Shown: positions 1 to 5,675 of the stretch, piece after piece
How positions within the stretch are numbered: position 1 is the stretch's first letter
Layout of the letters: every line of letters starts with the position of its first letter
Position numbers and translations under genes: made by a program
Origin: Dehalococcoidia bacterium
GTDB taxonomy: Bacteria; Chloroflexota; Dehalococcoidia; UBA3495
Length of the DNA stretch: 16,883 nucleotides
Reading direction: 5' to 3'
Assembly (NCBI GenBank): GCA_030753265.1
Contig: JASMCQ010000041.1
Coordinates: forward strand, 1 to 16,883
Notes under the pieces: model-generated
Told to the model about the DNA's origin: nothing
The model's input: the letters and a program-made list of their open reading frames with translations, nothing else
Databases searched by the model: none

Positions 1-2
1 AC

Positions 3-227
3 GAGATGCCCTCTGACTTGGAAGAAGCTCTTGCCGCCTTCGTCAATTACTACAACTACAGGCGGTATCACAAGGCACTGGGCAACGTAACACCCGCAGA
101 TGTGCTTGAAGGGAGAAGGGAACGGATTCTACAGCGCAGAAAGGAGGTGAAGGCTCAAACGATCGATAGGCGAAGACTTCATAACCGGACCCTCAGGCAA
201 CTCACCCAAGCTCTTCCACACCTCTGA
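3..227 (+). CDS. Transposase, integrase core C-terminal fragment (5' part outside window)
   Basis: This is the last 74 or so codons of a DDE transposase. The frame is open to the window edge, so the ATG at 6 is internal and the gene begins upstream. Visible family features are the NYYNYRRYHKALGNVTPADV stretch, the end of the rve/integrase core seen in IS3 and IS481-type transposases, followed by a basic tail rich in Arg and Lys (RRERILQRRKE). The catalytic DDE residues are not in view except possibly the last Glu region. The tail end overlaps, on the opposite strand, the artificial 3' end of the E1-like ORF. Whether the transposase is intact cannot be judged here. Confidence 0.8.
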   Translation, partial: EMPSDLEEALAAFVNYYNYRRYHKALGNVTPADVLEGRRERILQRRKEVKAQTIDRRRLHNRTLRQLTQALPHL

Positions 228-697
228 TCTCTCGGGTCCCAAACTGTCCCATTTGTGCTGGTTGCCAACAGTCGAGTGTCGAAGACGCCCTTGAGCCGGC
301 TGAACACGTCAGTCTCCAGCCGGACCACCTCGGTCTCGCAGGCTTCCGGAGGGGCCGATTGGGAGGGGAAGAAAAACGCTCTCAGGGACGGCGTCTCCGG
401 GCCGGCCACCGCAAGCACCAGGAGATGGCTGGTTCCCGGAGCGGCGAGGCCAACGGGATAGATAGGGACCCGGCCGGGGCCCACTAGGAAAGCGAAGCAC
501 CGCAGGTCCGCGCCGGTCTCGCCGGTTCCGGACAATGTATACGCCGGCCCTCCCTCCGGAACGCGAACGACGATGAGTTCCTCTTCCGCGTCGAGGGTTG
601 CGGTCAGCTCCAGCAGAGGTGTGGCGTCAGACGGCGGCCGGGCCCCGGCTAGTTGAAACAGCTTCTGTTCCGCCCCTTCGTCCAGAACTACAAACAT
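179..697 (-). CDS. E1/ThiF-like protein, N-terminal part, truncated by IS insertion
   Basis: This ORF of 172 codons directly follows the E2-like gene on the same strand. Residues 1-125 are an uncharacterised alpha/beta region. Near residues 130-145 comes VFSRLKGVFDTRLLA, which resembles the segment that leads into the Rossmann fold of ThiF/E1 adenylyltransferases (typically 'FSR..GL.DT..L' followed by a VxVxGxGxxG loop). The glycine-rich loop never arrives. From about residue 146 the frame runs into insertion-sequence DNA and stops at 179, so the last 25 or so residues are foreign. The E2 partner upstream supports an E1 role for the intact ancestor. The ATG at 697 has no good ribosome site and lies about 100 bases after the E2 stop. 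A better-placed GTG at 789 is in another frame. As it stands the product cannot adenylate anything. The E1 call rests on a short motif plus context. Confidence 0.5.
   Translation of the reverse strand: MFVVLDEGAEQKLFQLAGARPPSDATPLLELTATLDAEEELIVVRVPEGGPAYTLSGTGETGADLRCFAFLVGPGRVPIYPVGLAAPGTSHLLVLAVAGPETPSLRAFFFPSQSAPPEACETEVVRLETDVFSRLKGVFDTRLLATSTNGTVWDPRDQRCGRAWVSCLRVRL
244..260 (+). repeat. Candidate right terminal inverted repeat of the IS
   Basis: CTGTCCCATTTGTGCTG lies 16 bases after the transposase stop and right before the E1-like coding sequence resumes on the other strand. The position fits a terminal repeat, but the matching left repeat is outside the window, so this is inference from location. 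Confidence 0.35.
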
Positions 698-789
698 CGG
701 TCGGCTTTCATCACGCCTGGTAGCGCAGTAACTCGGCTCAATTCGATGCGCGTGGCCTCCAGCGTGTTGGGGACCCAGCGCCGGGCCAC
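688..789 (-). other. Possible displaced N-terminus of the E1-like gene (frameshift)
   Basis: Starting with GTG at 789-787, seven bases after the E2 stop, a 33-codon frame reads VARRWVPNTLEATRIELSRV and continues to VMKAD before ending at TAG 690-688. Its composition looks like real protein and its start position is what translational coupling would predict. The 172-codon E1-like ORF begins in another frame at 697, just before this one stops. A single indel near 695-705 would join them. The reading is suggestive, not proven. Confidence 0.3.
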
Positions 790-796
790 CGGAGGA

Positions 797-1900
797 TCAG
801 TAGCTGGTGGTGATTACGAGGTCATCGTGCTCCGGGCGGGGCCAGTGGCCCGTTTCGAGCCACACCTCGTAGCAATGGAGCCAAAGGGAGACCCACGACA
901 TCACCGTGGCGGCGGTTGTCTTCGGTCCCCAAGACCGGTCATCCTTATGAAAGAGGCAGAGGTGGCCATCGGGGTAGATGTGACGGCTCTGTTCAATCTT
1001 CGGCTTCATCACGTAGACCTTGGGCGGCCTATACGGAAAGGAGTCGGGATAGCGGAGGTGCACTTCGTACTCGTTGCCGGCCCAGGTAGTTACAATGCCC
1101 TGCCAGAAGCAGTCGCCGTCGGGGGCGGAGCCCATCTGGAAACTCGGGTAGAAGCGCCGCATTACCTGCTGCTCTTGCTCCAGCAGCCGCGCCTTCACCC
1201 GGTACCATTGTTTCGGCCGGGCATACCAGGTGTTTTCCTTGATGGTGGCCACGGGCTTGCCGTCCTTGGTCCGGAGCACGCCGTCCTTGAGTTCGACATC
1301 GTCCCGGCCCACGACGGTGCCATCCATGGAGACGCCAACCTCATCACGCTCGATGGCCTCAACGACTCCGGCCCACTCCGCGCTGCATTCGGAGCACCTC
1401 TGTTGCTGGTCCGGGTCCCGGTGGTCGTCGCCAACGATTCGCCGGCATTTCTGGCAGGTAAACGTCTGGCTCGCGGGCAGCCGGTCGTGGCATAGGGAGC
1501 AAAGGACCTTCCGCCCTTCGGTGCACTTGGCGCACTTTCGCAGGTCCTGGTCGTAGTGCTGGGCGCACAGTGGCGTCAGGCCGCAATTGGGGCAGCGAAA
1601 ATTGCGGTCCTCATACACCTGTTCGCCACCGAACGCGCAGTACATCAACCGCATCTGCTGCTGGATGATCACGTCGCGGCCCGCCACGTTGCCTTCCCCA
1701 ACGCCCTGAACTTTAACGTTGCCGGGGCCGCTGGAGGCCGGGCCGGCCCCTGAGACCGGCGCCGGCGTTTCCGGCTCCCCGTCGTCGGACGCTGGTTCGG
1801 CCACTGCGAGGCCCTGATCCAACGGCTTCCCGCAATCGCCGCAGAACCCCTGCCCCGGTTCCGGGTTGTACTCCGTTTGGCAATGAGGACATTGGGCCAT
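797..1900 (-). CDS. Zinc-ribbon / E2 ubiquitin-conjugating-like fusion protein
   Basis: A 367-residue protein with three visible parts. Residues 4-23 form a zinc ribbon (C4, C7, C20, C23). After a Pro/Ala-rich linker comes GEGNVAGRDV (68-77), a short motif also seen in bacterial conflict-system proteins. Residues 88-172 hold twelve cysteines, mostly in CxxC pairs (103/106, 123/126, 134/137, 149/152, 169/172), arranged like stacked zinc ribbons or a RING/B-box-like treble clef. Residues about 235-355 match prokaryotic E2 domains: YPDSFPYRPPKV (284-295), then HIYPDGHLCLF with the candidate catalytic Cys at 315, then a DRSWGP and ETGHWP tail. I chose the ATG at 1900 because AGAGGTG sits eight bases upstream and the zinc ribbon begins at once. 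A GTG at 1951 would add 17 residues. By family, it would accept a ubiquitin-like protein from an E1 and pass it to a target. The zinc region could act as an E3-like part (inference). Confidence 0.8.
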   Translation of the reverse strand: MAQCPHCQTEYNPEPGQGFCGDCGKPLDQGLAVAEPASDDGEPETPAPVSGAGPASSGPGNVKVQGVGEGNVAGRDVIIQQQMRLMYCAFGGEQVYEDRNFRCPNCGLTPLCAQHYDQDLRKCAKCTEGRKVLCSLCHDRLPASQTFTCQKCRRIVGDDHRDPDQQQRCSECSAEWAGVVEAIERDEVGVSMDGTVVGRDDVELKDGVLRTKDGKPVATIKENTWYARPKQWYRVKARLLEQEQQVMRRFYPSFQMGSAPDGDCFWQGIVTTWAGNEYEVHLRYPDSFPYRPPKVYVMKPKIEQSRHIYPDGHLCLFHKDDRSWGPKTTAATVMSWVSLWLHCYEVWLETGHWPRPEHDDLVITTSY

Positions 1901-1932
1901 CGTAACCGCACCTCTTATGGTACTACGCAGAT

Positions 1933-1938
1933 ATTCTA
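1933..1938 (-). promoter_or_regulatory. Weak candidate -10 box for the E2-like gene
   Basis: TAGAAT reads on the minus strand 33 bases before the chosen ATG. No convincing -35 box lies at the normal distance (TTCATA is only 14 bases away), so this is a weak prediction. Confidence 0.25.
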
Positions 1939-2183
1939 CATCATTCGCCACTTATGAAGTAGCCCGTGCGTTCGTCCCGGATACGGGCGGCTTTAACGCG
2001 GCGTCGCGAGCCGGTTGACTCGATTGGGAAGAGAAGTAGCCCGGGTCCCTTGCCGGCGATGGCGGCACATGATTATGTCAACGAGTCCCGGCGGCGCCCT
2101 ACCGGCTACGACAAGGGGATGTAGCGCCCCAGACACCGGTCCCGTGGCTCCGCGGCTTAGTCCTGAGCCTCTCCAGCGTAGCA

Positions 2184-2211
2184 TCGGCAAAGGGGCCAAC
2201 TTTGCTACAAT
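2184..2211 (+). promoter_or_regulatory. Candidate extended -10 promoter for the FAD oxidoreductase
   Basis: TGCTACAAT (2203-2211) is an extended -10 form, with TCGGCA (2184-2189) as a 4-of-6 match to the -35 consensus at 16-base spacing. It would give a leader of about 30 bases before the ATG at 2249. Predicted from sequence only. Confidence 0.4.
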
Positions 2212-2248
2212 ACCAGCATACGGAGCCAACCCGGCGACGAGGCAACCG

Positions 2249-3454
2249 ATGGACAAGAACCCCGAAGCAGTGGTGATCGGCGGAGGGATCGTGGGCGCGA
2301 GCATCGCCCATTACCTGGCCCTCAAAGGCCTCAAGAACACCGCGTTACTGGAAAAGGAAGCCCTGGCCAGCGGCGCCACCGGCGTGGCTACCGCCCTGGT
2401 CCGGATGCACTACACCAACCCTTGGGACTCCCAGCTGGCGCTCCGGAGCTGGGAGGTCTTCGACAACTGGGATGAGTTGATCGGCGGAAGCTGCGGTTTT
2501 AACAAGACGGGGTTTATCTTCACCGTGGGCCACCGGGAGACGGAGAAGCTGCAGAAGAACGTCGACATCATGCGCGATGTCTCCGGCATCAACACCCGCG
2601 TCCTGTCCGCGGCGGAGCTGAAGGAGATGCTCCCCCTCTGGAACTTCGATGACATCGGCGCGGCAGCCTACGAGCCCGATAGCGGATACGCCGACCCTTA
2701 TTCGGCAACCACCAGCCTGGCGGGCCGGGCCCGGGAGTTGGGTGTCTCCATCTTGCTTGGCGTGCGGGCCACCGCCATACGCACTGAGGGGGGCCGGGTA
2801 ACGGGGGTGGAAACGTCCACGGGCTTCATCTCGACGCCCACCGTGGTGCTGGCCGCCGGAGCCTGGTCCACTCCCCTGGCGCGGACCGCCGGCCTGGAGC
2901 TGCCCGTCACCGGGATGCTGCTCTCCGCGGGCATTCTGGAGCGTCCCGCGGGGCTGGAAGAGTCACACCTGGCCTGCATCGACGCCTCCCAGGGAATCTA
3001 TTTCCGGCCCGACACCGGGAAGCTGACCATTGCCGGCCTCAGCAGCGTGGTCGACCGGCGGGAGTCCCCCAAGGACCTGGACCCGGACCGTTTCACCACT
3101 GAACCCCCGCTGGACTGGACGGTGCGAACCGGGACCCGGATGGCCAACCGCATTCCCGGCATGATCGACGCCGGCTGGCAAAGGGCCTGGAGCGGGGTTG
3201 ACGGCAACACGCCGGACGGCCACGCCATTCTGGACCGGGCCCCCGGGGTGGAAGGGCTGTATCTGGCCGTGGGAATGAGCGGCACCGGGTTCAAGACAGC
3301 GCCCGCCGTCGGCATTTGCATGGCGGAGCTGATAACCGAAGGAGCCGCCCGTACGGTGGACATCGTCCCCTTCAGCCTCAGCCGCTTCAGCGAGGGCCGG
3401 CTTCTGGTCGGCCAGCACGAGTACAACCATTACTTCGCTGAGACCGGGCCGTGA
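2249..3454 (+). CDS. FAD-dependent oxidoreductase, DAO / sarcosine oxidase beta-like
   Basis: A 401-residue flavoprotein of the D-amino-acid-oxidase fold. The N-terminus carries the dinucleotide-binding signature VVIGGGIVGASIAHYL, followed by an acidic/basic LLEKE at the end of strand 2 and the SGATG stretch typical of SoxB/DadA proteins. The C-terminus has WSGVDGNTPDGHAILDRAP and YLAVGMSGTGFKTAPAVG, the second FAD-contacting block of this family, where the flavin meets the substrate pocket. By family it oxidises a secondary or primary amine or an amino acid (sarcosine, glycine, proline-type substrates); the exact substrate cannot be read. The ATG at 2249 is chosen because a GAGG box is six bases upstream and the nucleotide-binding strand follows. 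The long upstream in-frame extension from 2015 has no family match. It stands alone ahead of the catabolic operon, which has its own promoter. Confidence 0.85.
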   Translation: MDKNPEAVVIGGGIVGASIAHYLALKGLKNTALLEKEALASGATGVATALVRMHYTNPWDSQLALRSWEVFDNWDELIGGSCGFNKTGFIFTVGHRETEKLQKNVDIMRDVSGINTRVLSAAELKEMLPLWNFDDIGAAAYEPDSGYADPYSATTSLAGRARELGVSILLGVRATAIRTEGGRVTGVETSTGFISTPTVVLAAGAWSTPLARTAGLELPVTGMLLSAGILERPAGLEESHLACIDASQGIYFRPDTGKLTIAGLSSVVDRRESPKDLDPDRFTTEPPLDWTVRTGTRMANRIPGMIDAGWQRAWSGVDGNTPDGHAILDRAPGVEGLYLAVGMSGTGFKTAPAVGICMAELITEGAARTVDIVPFSLSRFSEGRLLVGQHEYNHYFAETGP

Positions 3455-3458
3455 CGCC

Positions 3459-3476
3459 GGGCGGGGCGACCCGCCC
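3459..3476 (+). terminator. GC-rich hairpin just after the oxidoreductase stop
   Basis: GGGCGGG (3459-3465), a GCGA loop and CCCGCCC (3470-3476) form a perfect seven-pair stem five bases after the stop codon. A second hairpin, GGAGGT/ACCTCC (3480-3494), follows at once. There is no U-tract, so intrinsic termination is uncertain. Confidence 0.35.
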
Positions 3477-3683
3477 CCGGGAGGTTTTACCTCCACCGCC
3501 TCTTCGCGGCTTCCCAACGCTCGCCACAGTGCCACGCGGCCCCCGGCGGCCGGGGTTTCTACCCGGCCCGCCACCAGATAAGGGAGCGTTCACCGGGGGC
3601 TTGCAGTGTTTCCCGGCCCAAGGTATCCATGGGCCAATCCCCATCTGGCTTTTGACAGCTTCCGCGCACCGTTTTTCACCGCT

Positions 3684-3712
3684 TTGACAGGAGTTAGTCA
3701 TTCGTAGACAAT
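3684..3712 (+). promoter_or_regulatory. Sigma70-like promoter of the catabolic operon
   Basis: A perfect TTGACA (3684-3689), a 17-base spacer and GACAAT (3707-3712), sitting in an AT-rich dip of an otherwise GC-rich region. The predicted start of transcription is about 3719. It is placed to drive the seven-gene plus-strand cluster. Confidence 0.65.
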
Positions 3713-3818
3713 ATCGAATATGTGGCTGGGCGGTGGCCGGGCGGCGGGCCGTCACTCCGGCCACGGTCCAGCGCAGCTAGCCGGGCCCCGTGGCGGCTTT
3801 TCGCCAGCTTTTCGTTTG

Positions 3819-3827
3819 AAGGGAGGA
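3819..3827 (+). promoter_or_regulatory. Ribosome binding site that selects the GTG start at 3834
   Basis: AAGGGAGGA lies seven bases before GTG 3834 and about 19 bases before ATG 3846. The spacing favours the GTG as the start of the aconitase-family large subunit. Confidence 0.65.
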
Positions 3828-3833
3828 CCAATC

Positions 3834-5111
3834 GTGGGCCAGACAATGGCGGAGAAGCTCTTTTCCCGGAAAAACCTGGCAGGCTCCCCGGCGAAAGCGG
3901 GGGAGATCATCGAGGCCAAACTCGACGGTCTCATGTTCCATTACGGCCTCTTCAGGGCCACCCAGCAAGCTATCGAGGCCGGCTTCACCGAGGGCCTGCC
4001 CCGGGTGTGGGACCAAGACCGGGTCTTTGTCCTGGTGGACCACCACCAACCGGCGCCCACCCAGGCCCTGGCCGACCGCAACCAGGTATTGCGGCGCCAG
4101 GTAGAGCGGCTGGGCATCAAGACCTTCCACGACGCCGAGCCGGGCATCGCCCATCAAATGATGCCGGACTACGGGCTGGTGCGGCCGGGAGAGCTGGTCC
4201 CCGGCACCGACTCCCACGCCGTCGCCTACGGCGCCCTCAACGCCGGGGGGACCGGAATCTCCGGCATCGAAGCAGTATATGCGGCAATCTTCGGCGAACT
4301 CTGGTTCCAGGTGCCCAAGACCGTCAAGGTGGTCCTGGAGGGGCATCAGCCCAGCTACCCTATAGCCAAGGATATTATCCTGAGTCTGGCGGGCCAGTAC
4401 GGCGACGATTTCGCCGGCAGTTTGTCCATCGAGTACACCGGCTCCCTGGTTCCTCAGCTCACCATGGACAGCCGGATGTGCCTTTCGACCCACGGCGTGG
4501 AAGTGGGGGCCAAATTCGCCCTGTTCCCGGCGGACGAAAGGACCCACGAGTACATTCGGCGCAAGACGGATAAACCGTATGAGCCGCTGGTCGCCGACCC
4601 GGACGCCGAATACGAGCGGGAGCTCGTCCTCAACGTGGACGAGATGCCTTTCGTGGTGGCCAAGCCCCACCAGTTCGGCAACGTGGCGCCCGTGGAGGAG
4701 GCGGCCGGGACCAAAGTAAACCAGGCGCAGATCGGCTCGTGCGCCAACGGCCGCTTCGAGGACATCGAGATCGCCGCCCGGATGCTGCGGGGGCGCAAGG
4801 TAGCCAAAGGGGTCCGATTCATCGTGTCACCGGCTTCCCAGGGGGTCTACCTGCAATGCCTCGAGGCCGGGCTGGTTCGGACCATCGTCGAGGCCGGCGG
4901 CCAGTTCGCGGGCCCCGGATGCAGCATATGCCAGCCGATGCTGGGATTCATTTCCGAAGGCGAAGTCTGCATCACCGCCACCACGCGGAACTTCAAGGGG
5001 CGCAAGGGCAGCCTGAACGCCGACATCTACCTGGCCGGCCCGCTGACAGTCACGGCGGCAGCCGTGGCGGGGGAGATCGTAAATCCCAAGGAGGTGTTCC
5101 ATGACCTCTAA
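3834..5111 (+). CDS. Aconitase-family dehydratase large subunit (LeuC-like)
   Basis: A 425-residue iron-sulfur hydro-lyase subunit, the usual length for LeuC or homoaconitase large subunits. The three cluster cysteines are present: C303 in GSCANGR and C363/C366 in GPGCSIC. TTRNFKGRKG (383-392) matches the family's NRNFxGRxG block. GTDSH (124-128) replaces the usual GDSHT, and the following THG..GALA.GIG block is altered, so the protein is divergent from true LeuC. With the small subunit it would move water across a 2- or 3-hydroxy di- or tricarboxylate, via an aconitate-like intermediate. The neighbours (TcuA-like, PrpD, ICL-like) argue for a catabolic substrate rather than leucine synthesis. 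No leuA or leuB is in view. The 2,3-dimethylmalate dehydratase type of nicotinate fermentation is an alternative. It overlaps the small subunit by 11 bases. Confidence 0.85.
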   Translation: MGQTMAEKLFSRKNLAGSPAKAGEIIEAKLDGLMFHYGLFRATQQAIEAGFTEGLPRVWDQDRVFVLVDHHQPAPTQALADRNQVLRRQVERLGIKTFHDAEPGIAHQMMPDYGLVRPGELVPGTDSHAVAYGALNAGGTGISGIEAVYAAIFGELWFQVPKTVKVVLEGHQPSYPIAKDIILSLAGQYGDDFAGSLSIEYTGSLVPQLTMDSRMCLSTHGVEVGAKFALFPADERTHEYIRRKTDKPYEPLVADPDAEYERELVLNVDEMPFVVAKPHQFGNVAPVEEAAGTKVNQAQIGSCANGRFEDIEIAARMLRGRKVAKGVRFIVSPASQGVYLQCLEAGLVRTIVEAGGQFAGPGCSICQPMLGFISEGEVCITATTRNFKGRKGSLNADIYLAGPLTVTAAAVAGEIVNPKEVFHDL

Positions 5112-5607
5112 TATCAACCGAGTGATGCGAGGCCGGGCTTGGACCTTCGGCGACTCCGTCGAAACCGACATCATCTACCCTTTCTATCTGTACCCTTCGA
5201 TGGAAGAAGTGAAGAAGCACACCATGGAGGCCCTGCGGCCCGAGTTCGCCAAAGAGGTCCAGGAAGGGGACATCGTGGTGGCGGGGCGGAACTTCGGCTG
5301 TGGCTCCTCACGGCCGGCCACAGTGCTCCGGGAAGTCGGCGTCGCCGCTATCATCGCCGAGTCGACATCCCGGTTGCTGCTCCGCAACAATGTGGCTCAG
5401 GCCATCCCAACCTTCGTCGCGCCGGGGATCACCGGCATCGTCGAAAACGGGGACGAGCTTGAGATCGACTACCCTAATGGCATCGCCCGGAATCCCAGGA
5501 CCGGCGCGCAGGTTGCGCTGACCAAGTATCCTCCACTGATAGAGCAGATTTACGAGGCCGGGGGCATGCTGGAATACGCCCGCCGCCGTTTCATCGCCGA
5601 GACGTAG
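5101..5607 (+). CDS. Aconitase-family dehydratase small subunit (LeuD-like)
   Basis: A 168-residue swivelling-domain subunit. ETDIIYP (21-27) corresponds to the family DTDxIxP signature, and GRNFGCGSSRP (62-72) is the substrate-contacting loop, normally GxNFGxGSSRE. The Glu after SSR is replaced by Pro, a change that may bear on substrate choice. AESTSRLLLRNNVAQAIP follows where LeuD has its FxRNxxNNGLP block. The start ATG overlaps the end of the large subunit and has AAGGAGGTG just upstream inside that gene, so the two chains are translationally coupled and should form one enzyme in the cytoplasm. Archaeal-type short LeuD proteins of about 165 residues match its length. Confidence 0.87.
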   Translation: MTSNINRVMRGRAWTFGDSVETDIIYPFYLYPSMEEVKKHTMEALRPEFAKEVQEGDIVVAGRNFGCGSSRPATVLREVGVAAIIAESTSRLLLRNNVAQAIPTFVAPGITGIVENGDELEIDYPNGIARNPRTGAQVALTKYPPLIEQIYEAGGMLEYARRRFIAET

Positions 5608-5675
5608 CCGTAATCGGCGGACTCGAATCCAGAGTTCTCCACCAAAGTTCTCGAAACGAGGAAGGAGCTTTTTGT

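Larger units (their letters stand above)
1..260 (+). mobile_element. Right end of an insertion sequence (IS3/IS481-like), truncated by the window edge
   Basis: The first 227 bases encode the C-terminal end of a DDE/integrase-core transposase. Shortly after its stop codon comes CTGTCCCATTTGTGCTG (244-260), the kind of short sequence that forms the terminal repeat of such elements. Beyond about 260-266 the minus-strand frame becomes a different protein with its own character (the E1-like ORF), which places the junction at roughly 258-266. The left end and target-site duplication lie outside the window, so the exact boundary is inferred. The family is judged only from the transposase C-terminus. 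Confidence 0.65.
1901..2248. other. Divergent intergenic region between the E2-like gene and the FAD oxidoreductase
   Basis: About 350 bases without a supported gene. The minus-strand side holds the E2 ribosome site and a weak -10 box. The plus-strand side holds a candidate extended -10 promoter for the oxidoreductase. The plus-strand frame is open from 2015 into the oxidoreductase, but the translated extension is not oxidoreductase-like and is probably not made. Confidence 0.5.
3455..3833 (+). other. Intergenic and leader region of the catabolic operon
   Basis: About 380 bases without a supported gene. It holds two hairpins after the oxidoreductase, a long stretch with no recognisable feature (about 3500-3680), the operon promoter (3684-3712), and a leader of about 115 bases. 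The leader can fold: GTGGCCGG (3733-3740) pairs perfectly with CCGGCCAC (3757-3764). An in-frame ATG at 3720 lies at the predicted transcription start, but the 38 residues it would add are not family-like. Confidence 0.5.

Noticed and set aside
653..1495. 280-codon plus-strand ORF opposite the E2-like gene
   Set aside because: Antisense shadow of the E2 and E1-like genes; no recognisable domain, and the minus-strand protein has clear motifs.
2015..2248. In-frame N-terminal extension of the FAD oxidoreductase
   Set aside because: The nucleotide-binding strand begins right after the Met at 2249, which has a GAGG box; the extension has low-complexity, non-family sequence.
3451..3687. 78-codon plus-strand ORF after the oxidoreductase
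   Set aside because: Pro/Gly/Arg-rich translation of GC-rich DNA, no good ribosome site, overlaps hairpins and the promoter.
3834..5607. Leucine biosynthesis operon (leuC-leuD)
   Set aside because: No leuA or leuB nearby, altered substrate-contact motifs, and catabolic neighbours; only the family name is kept.
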